The translations under genes and the position numbers were made by a program. This document shows positions 18,694-27,736 of a DNA stretch of 34,598 nucleotides, in pieces. Location: positions 1 through 34,598 of the forward strand of contig JASHSV010000070.1 in assembly GCA_030038535.1 (NCBI GenBank). The letters are read 5' to 3'. Each line of letters starts with the position of its first letter. The first letter of the stretch is position 1. The notes under the pieces were generated by a model that was not told the DNA's origin, did not search any database, and saw only the letters and a program-made list of their open reading frames with translations. Source of the stretch: Candidatus Acidiferrales bacterium (lineage in GTDB: Bacteria > Acidobacteriota > Terriglobia > Acidiferrales > UBA7541).

Positions 18694-19844
18694 CGGGAAG
18701 CCTTCTCGAAAATCTCCTTGCGCGGGTCCTGCTCGTAGAAACGGCCCAGATCCCGGAGCAATTGTCGCGCGCGCTCGTCCACCGTGCTCGGCGGGACGAT
18801 TTGCACTTCCACGTATTGGTCGCCCCGATGGCGCGGGTCGCGCACCGGCGCAACTCCCTTTTCGCGCAGACGAAACTTCTGGCCGCTGGCCGTCCCGGGG
18901 GGGATGCGAAGCAGGGAGCGCCCGTCGATGGTGGGTACCTCGATCTTGGCGCCCAACGCGGCTTCGGCCACCGTCACGGGCACGTTCGTATAGATATCGT
19001 CGCCTCGCCTCTCGAAATAGGGGTGCGCGGCGACGCGTGTGACGATGTAGAGATCTCCGGGCCCCGCGCCCGGCAGCGGAACATTACCGTGGCGGGCAAC
19101 ACGGACGCGCGAGCCGGTCTCTACCCCCGCAGGGATGCGCACATCGATGGTTTCGGTGCGGCGCACTCGCCCTTCGCCGTCGCAGGTGCGGCAGGGATCA
19201 CCCACATGCCCGGTGCCCCCGCAGCGCTGGCAGGTGACGTTAAAGCGCATGCCCATGGTGGATTGCGCACGCCGTCCGCTCCCGCCGCAAACCGGGCAGG
19301 TCTTCTCGGTGCCGGCGGCCGCCCCGCTGCCGTGGCAGGTGGGGCAGGTCTCCAGACGCGTGAAGCTGATCTTTTCCACCGTGCCCCGGATCGCCTTCCA
19401 AAAATCGATGTCCACCTGGTATTCCAGGTCGGCGGGCACTTCCACCGCTTGACGCTGGGCCGCTCGCCCGCCCATGCCGGAAAAAAACTGCGAAAAGACA
19501 TCGCGGAAACTTCCGCCGCCGGGAGCGCCCGCGGATTCAAATCCTTCGAAATCCACCGGAACGTCGCCGGGGCCGGCGCCATGCGGTGCTCCAGAGCCCG
19601 GCGGAGGTATATGGTTCGAATAGAAGCCGTACTGGTCGTAGGTGGCGCGTTTTTTTGAATCCGAGAGGACGTCGTAAGCCTCTTGAATCTGCTTGAATTT
19701 TTCCTCGGCGGATTTATCACCGGGGTTCAGATCGGGATGATGCTTGCGCGCGAGTTTGCGATACGCCTGGCGGATCTCCTTGGCCGTGGCCTTGCGGCGA
19801 ACGCCCAGCAGTTCGTAAAAGTCCGTTTTGGTCGTGGTGGCCAT
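18690..19844 (-). CDS. dnaJ: Molecular chaperone DnaJ
   Basis: J domain with HPD ([14 protein letters not shown]), four CxxCxGxG-type zinc repeats, C-terminal DnaJ domain. Confidence 0.95.
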   Translation of the reverse strand: MATTTKTDFYELLGVRRKATAKEIRQAYRKLARKHHPDLNPGDKSAEEKFKQIQEAYDVLSDSKKRATYDQYGFYSNHIPPPGSGAPHGAGPGDVPVDFEGFESAGAPGGGSFRDVFSQFFSGMGGRAAQRQAVEVPADLEYQVDIDFWKAIRGTVEKISFTRLETCPTCHGSGAAAGTEKTCPVCGGSGRRAQSTMGMRFNVTCQRCGGTGHVGDPCRTCDGEGRVRRTETIDVRIPAGVETGSRVRVARHGNVPLPGAGPGDLYIVTRVAAHPYFERRGDDIYTNVPVTVAEAALGAKIEVPTIDGRSLLRIPPGTASGQKFRLREKGVAPVRDPRHRGDQYVEVQIVPPSTVDERARQLLRDLGRFYEQDPRKEIFEKASR

Positions 19845-19920
19845 GGCTCACATACGTGCCCATCCCCTGGACTTGCGCAGACAGAAACCGCAGGGCCCCG
19901 ATGCCCTCCGGCGTCCTGCC

Positions 19921-20304
19921 CTACAGCTTGGCCCAGCGGGCATTGATTTCCGCCAGCTCCTGATGTTCCTGACCCAGCTCAAGACGGCGACGGCGCTGCT
20001 CTTCGGTGCGCAGCCCCATCGCCGCTTCCTTTTGATTGGCCCGCTCCAGCCAGCGATCCACGGTTGCCAGGCGCTCCGCGACCGTTTCATTCGAAGCCCG
20101 GAAGCGGAGCGTGGCGCCGGTGATTTCCACCGCGCGGGGAATAAAGTCGCCGGCGACCTGCCCTTGCGCCTCGTAAAACAGCCGTTTCCAGTCGGCGCCG
20201 GGAGACTCGGAAAGGCTCACGTGGACGAGGTAGAGATTATCTTTCAGCTTCTGGACTGCCTGTGGCGGTGCGATCCGTCGCACTCCCTCAGCGCCAGCAC
20301 TCAA
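19921..20304 (-). CDS. Uncharacterised ~127-aa protein encoded between dnaK and dnaJ
   Basis: Longest ORF reaches a GTG at 20334 without SD; TTG at 20304 is preceded by GGGAGGAG. Charged, helix-prone C-terminus (VAERLATVDRWLERANQKEAAMGLRTEEQRRRRLELGQEHQELAEINARWAKL). Confidence 0.65.
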   Translation of the reverse strand: MSAGAEGVRRIAPPQAVQKLKDNLYLVHVSLSESPGADWKRLFYEAQGQVAGDFIPRAVEITGATLRFRASNETVAERLATVDRWLERANQKEAAMGLRTEEQRRRRLELGQEHQELAEINARWAKL

Positions 20305-20340
20305 CTTGGGCTCCTCCCGCCCGCGGCGGGCCACTGCCGA

Positions 20341-20367
20341 GGGCCTGCCTTCTTCAGGCAGAGGCCC
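20341..20367 (-). terminator. Intercistronic hairpin between dnaK and the downstream ORF
   Basis: Minus strand GGGCCT-ct-GCC-tgaagaa-GGC-AGGCCC: 6+3 bp stem with a 2-nt bulge; no U tract. Confidence 0.5.
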
Positions 20368-20384
20368 TTCTCACCCAGAAAGGT

Positions 20385-22310
20385 TCAGTTCGGACGCTTG
20401 GATTCGTCCACGTCCACGTACTCGGCATCGATAACATCTTCCTTCTTGCCGCCCGCTGCGGCGTCGTTCGCGGCCCCGGGAGCCCCGGACCCTCCGGCCC
20501 CGGCAGCAGCGCCGGCCTTGTACATCGCCTCCGCCAGGCGGTGCGAGGCACGCGTCAACGCTTCCGTGGCCGACTGCATGCGCTCCGCCCCGCCTTCGGC
20601 GATCGCCTTCTTGGCTTCCTCAATGGCCTGCTCCGCGGCGTGAACGTCCGACTCGGCCAGTTTCTCGCGGTTCTCGCGAATCAGCTTTTCCGTCTGATAC
20701 ACGAGATTATCCGCGCGGTTGCGGGCCTCCACCTCTTCCAGGTGCTTCTTGTCTTCCGCGGCGTGCGACTCCGCCTCACGGCGCATACGTTCCGCATCGT
20801 CCTTAGAGAGGCCGGTGGACGCCGTGATCGTGATCTTTTGCTCCTTGTTTGTTGCCTTGTCCTTCGCGGTGACGTTCAGGATGCCGTTCGCGTCGATGTC
20901 GAAGGTCACCTCAATCTGCGGCAGGCCGCGCGGTGCCGGGGGAATCCCCAGAAGCTTGAATTTGCCGAGCGTGCGGTTGTCGCGCGCCATGGGGCGCTCC
21001 CCCTGCAGGACGTGAATCTCCACCTCCGGTTGGTTGTCCGCGGCGGTCGAGAAAATCTCCGCCTTGCGCGTGGGAATCGTCGTGTTGCGCTGGATCATGG
21101 TTGTCATCACGCCGCCCAGCGTTTCCACACCCAGCGAGAGCGGGGTAACGTCAAGCAACAGGATGTCTTTCACCTCTCCGCCCAGCACGCCGCCCTGGAT
21201 GGCCGCCCCTACGGCGACGACCTCGTCAGGGTTCACGCCCTTGTGCGGCTCTTTTCCGCCGAACAACTGCTTGACGATTTCCTGCACCTTGGGCATGCGC
21301 GTCGCGCCGCCCACGAGCACGACTTCGTCGATTTTATCGGGCGTCACGCCCGCATCCGCCATGGCCTGCTTCACAGGACCCTTAGTGCGCTCTAGCAGAT
21401 CTTCCGATAGCTGCTCAAGCTTGGCCCGGGTGATCTTGATCAGCAGGTGCTTGGGACCGGAAGCATCCGCAGTCACGAACGGAAGGTTCACCTCCGTCTC
21501 CGTCATCTGCGATAGCTCGATCTTGGCTTTCTCGGCAGCTTCCTTCAGCCGCTGGATCGCCATGCGGTCCTTGCTCAGGTCCACCCCCTGCTCCCTCTTG
21601 AATTCGGCGATCAGATAATCCATCACCTTAATGTCGATATCGTCGCCGCCCAGGTGCGTATCACCGTTGGTGGCCTTCACCTCCACCACGCCTTCCCCCA
21701 CCTCCAGGATCGAAATATCGAAAGTCCCGCCGCCCAGGTCGAACACCGCGATGGTTTCGTCCTTTTTCTTGTCCAGGCCGTAGGCCAGCGCAGCGGCTGT
21801 GGGCTCGTTGATAATCCGCACCACTTCCATGCCCGCGATTTCTCCCGCCTGCTTGGTGGCCTGCCGCTGGCTGTCGTTGAAATACGCCGGGACCGTGATC
21901 ACAGCCTTCTGTATCTTCTCGCCCAGGAAATCTTCCGCCGCGCCCTTCAACTTGCCGAGAATCATGGCCGAGATCTGCTCCGGGCTGTACGGCTTGCCCG
22001 CAATCTCCACTCGCGCGTGATTGTCCTGGCCGCCCATCACCTTATAGGGCACGCGCTTCTGCTCGTCCTGAACTTCATCCGCGCGCTTGCCCATAAACCG
22101 CTTGATCGAATACACCGTGTTCTCCGGGTTGGTCACCGCCTGCCGCTTCGCTACCTGCCCCACCAGACGCTCACCGGCCTTGGTGATGGCCACCACAGAG
22201 GGAGTGGTGCGCCCCCCTTCCTGGTTGGGGATGACCACGGGCTCCCCGCCTTGCATCACCGCGACGACTGAGTTCGTGGTGCCGAGATCAATCCCAATAA
22301 TCTTGCTCAT
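20385..22310 (-). CDS. dnaK: Molecular chaperone DnaK (Hsp70)
   Basis: [53 protein letters not shown]-type motif, [22 protein letters not shown]. Confidence 0.98.
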   Translation of the reverse strand: MSKIIGIDLGTTNSVVAVMQGGEPVVIPNQEGGRTTPSVVAITKAGERLVGQVAKRQAVTNPENTVYSIKRFMGKRADEVQDEQKRVPYKVMGGQDNHARVEIAGKPYSPEQISAMILGKLKGAAEDFLGEKIQKAVITVPAYFNDSQRQATKQAGEIAGMEVVRIINEPTAAALAYGLDKKKDETIAVFDLGGGTFDISILEVGEGVVEVKATNGDTHLGGDDIDIKVMDYLIAEFKREQGVDLSKDRMAIQRLKEAAEKAKIELSQMTETEVNLPFVTADASGPKHLLIKITRAKLEQLSEDLLERTKGPVKQAMADAGVTPDKIDEVVLVGGATRMPKVQEIVKQLFGGKEPHKGVNPDEVVAVGAAIQGGVLGGEVKDILLLDVTPLSLGVETLGGVMTTMIQRNTTIPTRKAEIFSTAADNQPEVEIHVLQGERPMARDNRTLGKFKLLGIPPAPRGLPQIEVTFDIDANGILNVTAKDKATNKEQKITITASTGLSKDDAERMRREAESHAAEDKKHLEEVEARNRADNLVYQTEKLIRENREKLAESDVHAAEQAIEEAKKAIAEGGAERMQSATEALTRASHRLAEAMYKAGAAAGAGGSGAPGAANDAAAGGKKEDVIDAEYVDVDESKRPN

Positions 22311-22381
22311 CGAAGCCTTCCTCCCAAATAAGCGCCCCGAACCTTAGTGCCCGGGGTCACAATTGCCACAAATCGTTGGCT

Positions 22382-22410
22382 ATTATGCATCTTGAGTGTA
22401 TTGTTGTCAA
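22382..22410 (-). promoter_or_regulatory. Putative dnaK promoter TTGACA-N17-CATAAT
   Basis: Minus strand -35 TTGACA (22410-22405), 17-bp spacer, -10 CATAAT (22387-22382). Confidence 0.75.
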
Positions 22411-22411
22411 G
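22391..22411. promoter_or_regulatory. HAIR-like HspR operator overlapping the dnaK promoter
   Basis: Plus strand CTTGAGT-GTATTGT-TGTCAAG versus consensus CTTGAGT-N7-ACTCAAG: 7/7 and 5/7 matches with exact N7 spacing. Confidence 0.82.
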
Positions 22412-22690
22412 TCTGACTTTCGGCCTTCCCTCGCCGCATCTAACCCATTTATTTACAAAAGCTAACAAGGAGCCTCGGGACCGGATTCCCCGCCGAGGAA
22501 GGCATCCCCTTCCCATTCGACGGGCATCGAAATTCTTGCAGCCGATCCGAGGGTATTCAGGTGATTTGCTTGCCCGCTCGCGGCCTTTCCTCAAATCGCC
22601 CGACCGGCGAGTGCACGATGGGAGATTCGGAGTAAGATACCAGGTCGATTCAAGTCCAATGCTGTGCGGCGAGCCCGGAGGGGAATCGAG

Positions 22691-23350
22691 ATGCGATTCT
22701 GGAGCGGTCTAGCGGCATTTGGAGCAGCGATGGCGCTCGCGGCCACCGTATCGGGTGCCGGAGCCAGGCAGACTCGGCAGCAGGCGAAACCTGCTGCCGA
22801 AGTGGAACCGGGACCGCCGGACAAGTCGCTGGGCTCGTCAAGCGCGCCGATCGTTATGGAAGTCTTCAGCGACTATTCCTGCCCAGTGTGCAGGTCCTTT
22901 TACATCGGAGCAATCCGGCCCTTGCTGGAAGATTATGTGGCCGCCGGGAAACTGCGGATTATCCATCGCGACTTTCCGCTCACCGGAGTCCCCGGCCACG
23001 AGCACTCGCGCCAGGCCGCGCTCTACGAGACAGCCGCGGCGCGCATCGGAAAATTTGAGGAAGTCGATGCGGCACTCTACGACAAGCAAGCGGTCTGGTC
23101 GCACGACGGGAGTGTGGATGCCGTGGTAGCGGCCGTGCTTTCTCCGCGGGATCTGGCTCGAGTGCGCGAGATGGTGCAGAACGGCAAAGTGGACTCCTAC
23201 GTGGACAGCGACAAGGCTCTGGGAACCTCGAAACGGGTGAGCTCCACGCCCACGATCTACGTCACCGCGCACGGGAGAACCGAGCTCGTGCCGGGAAATG
23301 TCTCCTATTCTCTGCTGCGGCGCTTCCTCGACGAACAGCTTCAGAGGTAG
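22691..23350 (+). CDS. DsbA/thioredoxin-fold protein with signal-like N-terminus
   Basis: Hydrophobic leader, then VMEVFSDYSCPVCRSFYIGAIRPLLEDYVAAGKLRIIHRDFPL with CPVC motif. Confidence 0.85.
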   Translation: MRFWSGLAAFGAAMALAATVSGAGARQTRQQAKPAAEVEPGPPDKSLGSSSAPIVMEVFSDYSCPVCRSFYIGAIRPLLEDYVAAGKLRIIHRDFPLTGVPGHEHSRQAALYETAAARIGKFEEVDAALYDKQAVWSHDGSVDAVVAAVLSPRDLARVREMVQNGKVDSYVDSDKALGTSKRVSSTPTIYVTAHGRTELVPGNVSYSLLRRFLDEQLQR

Positions 23351-23352
23351 CG

Positions 23353-23844
23353 ATGCGCCGCTACTCCCCAGCCTGGTGGGCGATGACGGTAGGACGGGTC
23401 ATCCTGGGGGGAGTCTTTTTGTACGCCGCGTACACAAAGCTGCGCACCTCGTTTCTCTTATTTGCGATGGCCATCGACGCCTACAAGGTGATGCCGGAGT
23501 GGATGGCCGTGGCCACGGCCCACGTTTTGCCCTGGGTCGAGCTGGCAGTAGGGGTGGCCTTGATCGCCGGAATCTGGCGTCGGCTGACCGCCACGGCCGC
23601 CACTGTGCTCCTCGCCGTGTTTTTTACCGCCATGGCTCACGCCTATCAGCCGGATTCCAAAGAGGGGCAGATTAGTTGCGGGTGCTTTGGGCTGGGGGAA
23701 CCGATTAGCGCAAAATCGCTGATGCGCGACGGCGCTCTTCTGGCGCTTTCCGTCGCATTGATGATTGCTGCGTACTATGTGGCACGGCGCCCGCGTCCCG
23801 CCAAACTGGCCGCGATGACCGCGGGTAACGAAGCCGCGCCGTGA
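23353..23844 (+). CDS. MauE/DoxX-like membrane protein
   Basis: Four predicted hydrophobic helices, [17 protein letters not shown] and [11 protein letters not shown] typical of MauE-like proteins. Confidence 0.78.
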   Translation: MRRYSPAWWAMTVGRVILGGVFLYAAYTKLRTSFLLFAMAIDAYKVMPEWMAVATAHVLPWVELAVGVALIAGIWRRLTATAATVLLAVFFTAMAHAYQPDSKEGQISCGCFGLGEPISAKSLMRDGALLALSVALMIAAYYVARRPRPAKLAAMTAGNEAAP

Positions 23845-23851
23845 TCTCAAC

Positions 23852-24430
23852 ATGAAAACACTCGAAGAGTATCTGAAACTCGCGGAGGCGGCGCACGGAC
23901 ACTTGTGCGCGGGCCAGGTGCTGGGCGTGCGGCTGGCCATGCTCGGGATGCGCGAGCTCGGAATCGAAGACCCCATCCGAGAGCGCAAGCGGCTGGTGAC
24001 TTATGTGGAGATCGACCGCTGCGTGACAGACGCCGTCGCGCTCGTGGCCAATTGCCGGCTGGGCAAGCGCAGCCTGAAGTTCTTCGACTGGGGAAAAGTC
24101 GCGGCTACCTTCGTTGACTTGAACACGGGCAAAGGCGTGCGCGTGGCGGCAAGAGAGTCGTCGAAGCAGCTCGCCCGCGAGATGTTTCCGGAAATGGACA
24201 AGGACGCCGGACAGCAGAAGGCCTATGCAGTGCTGCCGGATGCGGAGTTGTTTGAAACGGCATGGTGCAAGGTCGATGTGCCTCCGGAGGATTTGCCAGG
24301 ATTCAAAGGCCCGCGCGTGGTGTGCGCGGCCTGCGGCGAAGGGATTAATTTCAAACGCGAAGTTGTCGTCGACGGCCGCACGCTATGCCGGGCGTGCGCC
24401 GGTGAGCGTTATTTCCGGCCGGAGAAGTAG
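23852..24430 (+). CDS. FmdE family protein (formylmethanofuran dehydrogenase subunit E-like) with C-terminal C4 zinc finger
   Basis: [30 protein letters not shown]-terminal VCAACGEGI...[11 protein letters not shown]. Confidence 0.87.
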   Translation: MKTLEEYLKLAEAAHGHLCAGQVLGVRLAMLGMRELGIEDPIRERKRLVTYVEIDRCVTDAVALVANCRLGKRSLKFFDWGKVAATFVDLNTGKGVRVAARESSKQLAREMFPEMDKDAGQQKAYAVLPDAELFETAWCKVDVPPEDLPGFKGPRVVCAACGEGINFKREVVVDGRTLCRACAGERYFRPEK

Positions 24431-24582
24431 GGACCACATTTCTCTGCCCGGGTGGCAAATTTCATGCACAACCAGCCGTCTCTCGGCCGACTGCAATGGG
24501 ACTAGGTCGGTTCGCCCGAAGACCGGTAGTTGTGCCGATTCCGGCCCGGGCTAAAATGCCGCGACGCAACGGAGGAGATCGC

Positions 24583-26805
24583 ATGTCCATGCCGGCAGGA
24601 CACGGGAAATTCGGGCGCGCAATTCTGGGGGCGGCAGCACTTGCCGCGATGGCTCTAGCCGCGCACCGGCTGCCTGCAGGTCCATCTCAGAAAGAATTGA
24701 CGGTCGAGGCCATCTTTGGGTCGCGAGCGCTGCTGGGATCGCAGTTCCGCGCGCTCGCATGGAGTCCCGACGGCGCGCTGCTCACTTTTTTCCAGGCCGG
24801 TTCGCAAGGGACCGAGCTGGCCGCCTGGGAAGCAAAGAAGGGCTCCCGGCGCGTACTGGTCGCTACCGAGCAACTCGACGAAATGCGCGCGGGCGAGCCG
24901 CAGCGCGTGAGCAATGCCACCGGTCTGGGACGGCATCCCGCGCCGCCCTATTTCTGGTCGCCGCGAGGCGATGCCATCCTGTTTGTCTCCGGCGGGAACC
25001 TCTACCTGTTCGACCTCCACTCCGGGAAATCGCGGCGCGTGCTGGCGGGCGAGGCGGAACTTACGGACGTGAAGTTTTCTCCAGACGGAAAGTGGGCGAG
25101 CTTTCTGCGTGAACACAACCTCTGGGTGGTGGAACTCGGAACCGGGCACGAGCAGCAGTTGACGCACGGAGGGAGCGAACTGCTCCGCGACGGGGAACTC
25201 GATTGGGTATATCCGGAGGAGTTGGAATTGTTGACCGCATACTGGTGGGCGCCGGATTCGAGCGCCGTGGCATTTTTGGAGATGGACGAAAGCAAAGTCA
25301 CTCGCTACCCGTTAGTGGATTATCTCGAACTCGAGGCGCCGATGGAGATGGAATCGTACCCGCAGGCAGGCGGGGCGAATCCTGTGGTGCGCGTGGGCGT
25401 GGCAAGCGTACTGAGCCGCCAGACGCAATGGATGGATACGGGCAGCGAGAAGGATGTTTACCTGCCGCGTGTGACCTGGATGCCGGATTCCAAACATCTC
25501 GTTATTCAACGGCTAAACCGCGCACAGAACCAGTTGGACCTCTTGGCAGCCGATGCGGCCACGGGCCGGACAACGACCTTGTTCCAGGAAAAAGACAAGT
25601 TCTGGGTCAACGTGGGGGACGATCCGATCTTCCTGGAGGGAGGAAAGACCTTCCTCTGGACGAGCGAGCGCGACGGCTTTCGTCATATTTATGTGTACTC
25701 GGCTGATGGGAAAATGCTGCGGCAGCTCACCCATGGAAATTGGGAAGTAACGGACGTGGTTGGCGTTGACGAGAAGGCCGGCGTGGCCTATTTCCTTTCC
25801 ACCGAAAAGACGCCGCTCGAACGGCAGCTCGACCGCGTGGCCCTGGCCGGCGGAGAAATTCAACAACTGACGCGCGAGGAGGGAACACACCACCTGGTGA
25901 TGGCGCCGGGAGCGGCGAATTTTCTGGACACTTTTTCGACCTCGCTCCAGCCGCCGCAGCAGGCGGTGCTCCGCGGAGACGGTACGCAGGCGGCCATGCT
26001 GAACGAAAATCACGTGGCAGCGCTCGCGGATTACAACCTCACCAAGCCTGCCTTCGGCGAGATTGCTGCCGCAGACGGTTCGAAGCTGCTCACGGAAACC
26101 ATACTTCCGCCGGGATTCACCCCGGAGAAAAAATATCCGGTGCTGGTGTACGTGTACGGCGGACCGGGAGTGCAGGTAGTGGCGAATGCCTGGGGAGGCT
26201 CGCGCCTGCTTTGGCTCGAAATGATGGCGCAAAAGGGGTACATCATTTTCACTCTAGATAATCGCGGTGGTGCAAACCGCGGTCACGCATTCGAGACGCC
26301 GATTTATCATCATCTGGGGGAAACAGAATTGAAGGATCAAATCGCAGGCATCCGTTTTCTGCGATCCAAGCCCTATGTGGATGCGGCCCGCATCGGAATT
26401 ACGGGCTGGAGCTACGGCGGCTACATGACCTGCATGGCCATGCTCGAGGCCCCCGAAGTGTTCAAAGCGGGGTTCGCCGGCGCGCCGGTCACGGACTGGC
26501 GGCAGTACGACACGATTTACACCGAGCGCTACATGGGGCTGCCGCAAGAAAACGCGGAAGGATACCGCGTCTCGTCGCCGGTCGCGCATGCAGATGGTCT
26601 CCAGGGCAAACTGCTCGTGGCACAAGCCACCGGCGACGACAACGTGCACTTCGCGAATACGCTGGAGCTGCAGGAGGCGTTGGTGGACGCCGGCCGGTAC
26701 GCGGAGTTTGCGATTTATCCAGGGCGCGGACATGGAATTTCGGATGCGGCCGCGCAGGTGCAGTTGTGGACGCGCGTGACCCAGTTTTTTCTGGATAACC
26801 TCTGA
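24583..26805 (+). CDS. S9 family peptidase (dipeptidyl peptidase IV-like)
   Basis: DPPIV beta-propeller (LDWVYPEELE, YWWAPDSSAVAFLEMDE), catalytic GWSYGGYM, GDDNVHFANT, YPGRGHGIS; SD ggaggag before ATG 24583. Confidence 0.93.
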   Translation: MSMPAGHGKFGRAILGAAALAAMALAAHRLPAGPSQKELTVEAIFGSRALLGSQFRALAWSPDGALLTFFQAGSQGTELAAWEAKKGSRRVLVATEQLDEMRAGEPQRVSNATGLGRHPAPPYFWSPRGDAILFVSGGNLYLFDLHSGKSRRVLAGEAELTDVKFSPDGKWASFLREHNLWVVELGTGHEQQLTHGGSELLRDGELDWVYPEELELLTAYWWAPDSSAVAFLEMDESKVTRYPLVDYLELEAPMEMESYPQAGGANPVVRVGVASVLSRQTQWMDTGSEKDVYLPRVTWMPDSKHLVIQRLNRAQNQLDLLAADAATGRTTTLFQEKDKFWVNVGDDPIFLEGGKTFLWTSERDGFRHIYVYSADGKMLRQLTHGNWEVTDVVGVDEKAGVAYFLSTEKTPLERQLDRVALAGGEIQQLTREEGTHHLVMAPGAANFLDTFSTSLQPPQQAVLRGDGTQAAMLNENHVAALADYNLTKPAFGEIAAADGSKLLTETILPPGFTPEKKYPVLVYVYGGPGVQVVANAWGGSRLLWLEMMAQKGYIIFTLDNRGGANRGHAFETPIYHHLGETELKDQIAGIRFLRSKPYVDAARIGITGWSYGGYMTCMAMLEAPEVFKAGFAGAPVTDWRQYDTIYTERYMGLPQENAEGYRVSSPVAHADGLQGKLLVAQATGDDNVHFANTLELQEALVDAGRYAEFAIYPGRGHGISDAAAQVQLWTRVTQFFLDNL

Positions 26806-27046
26806 GAGTAATCCGCCGGCCCGTTGATACGGCGTCGGCGCTGGATGGAGCTCTCTCCGGTAACGGACGCGCCGCTGCAGACGTCCGAAGGAAAGTGGCC
26901 TGCTGACGGCCGCGATTGCGGCACTTGCGTCCCTGGAGTAGGATGGGGACTCTTCTGGACGCTGCTGAGGGGCATAATGATTTGCAGTGATTCTCTCCGC
27001 CCTCTTTTCCGCCAACCCTTACTGATGATTTCGTGGAGGTGTGTCG

Positions 27047-27736
27047 ATGAGCGATGAGCGCGATCCCGCTTCGCGGGACCCTCTAGGAGGCACCAGTTCG
27101 CCGCCGGAGATAGAGGAGCGCGAAGACGCAAAAGGTTTTTCGCGTCGTTCGTTCCTGAAGGGCGCGGGAATCACCGTCTCTGCGGGAGTAATCGCCGCGG
27201 AGGGGCTGCTCGAGACGGCCACGGCCACCGCTGCGGATTCGAAAGTGGTGGGTCCGGGGCCGGTCGCCATTACGTTGAAGATTAATGGCAAAGAGCATTC
27301 GCTCGAAGTGGAGCCGCGGGTCACGCTGCTCGACGCGCTTCGCGACCGTCTCGACATCACCGGCGCAAAGAAGGTATGCGATCGCGGCACCTGCGGAGCG
27401 TGCACGGTGATGATGGGCGGCAAAGCCGTGTATTCGTGCAGCGTGCTGGCCATCGCGGCCCAAAATTCCGAGATCACCACCATCGAGGGCCTGGCGGCCG
27501 AGGGGCAGCTCTCGCCGGTATCGGAGGCCTTCGTCGAGCACGACGCGCAGCAGTGTGGATTCTGCACTCCGGGGTTTGTAATGGCCGTGACGGCCTACCT
27601 GAAACAGCATCCCAATCCGACCTATGAAGAAGTCACCCAAGGTCTGGGCGGGAATCTGTGTCGCTGCGGAACCTACATGGGCGTCCGCGAGGCGGCGCTC
27701 GATGCCGCGAAGCGGTTGAGCGGCGGGAGGGCGTGA
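27047..27736 (+). CDS. Tat-exported (2Fe-2S)-binding subunit of a xanthine dehydrogenase/aldehyde oxidoreductase family enzyme (PaoA-like)
   Basis: Twin-arginine leader SRRSFLKGAGITVSAGVIA; [2Fe-2S] ligands CDRGTCGACTV, QCGFCTPGF, GNLCRCGTY. Confidence 0.92.
   Translation: MSDERDPASRDPLGGTSSPPEIEEREDAKGFSRRSFLKGAGITVSAGVIAAEGLLETATATAADSKVVGPGPVAITLKINGKEHSLEVEPRVTLLDALRDRLDITGAKKVCDRGTCGACTVMMGGKAVYSCSVLAIAAQNSEITTIEGLAAEGQLSPVSEAFVEHDAQQCGFCTPGFVMAVTAYLKQHPNPTYEEVTQGLGGNLCRCGTYMGVREAALDAAKRLSGGRA

Noticed and set aside
18675-19658. 327-aa plus-strand ORF opposite dnaJ
   Set aside because: Antisense to unambiguous DnaJ.
20262-21395. 377-aa plus-strand ORF opposite dnaK
   Set aside because: Antisense to unambiguous DnaK; no family features.
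26806-27046. Leader of the molybdenum hydroxylase operon considered as a riboswitch (e.g. Moco)
   Set aside because: Only a short gccgc-gatt-gcggc hairpin is visible; no recognisable Moco-type architecture and no convincing promoter.
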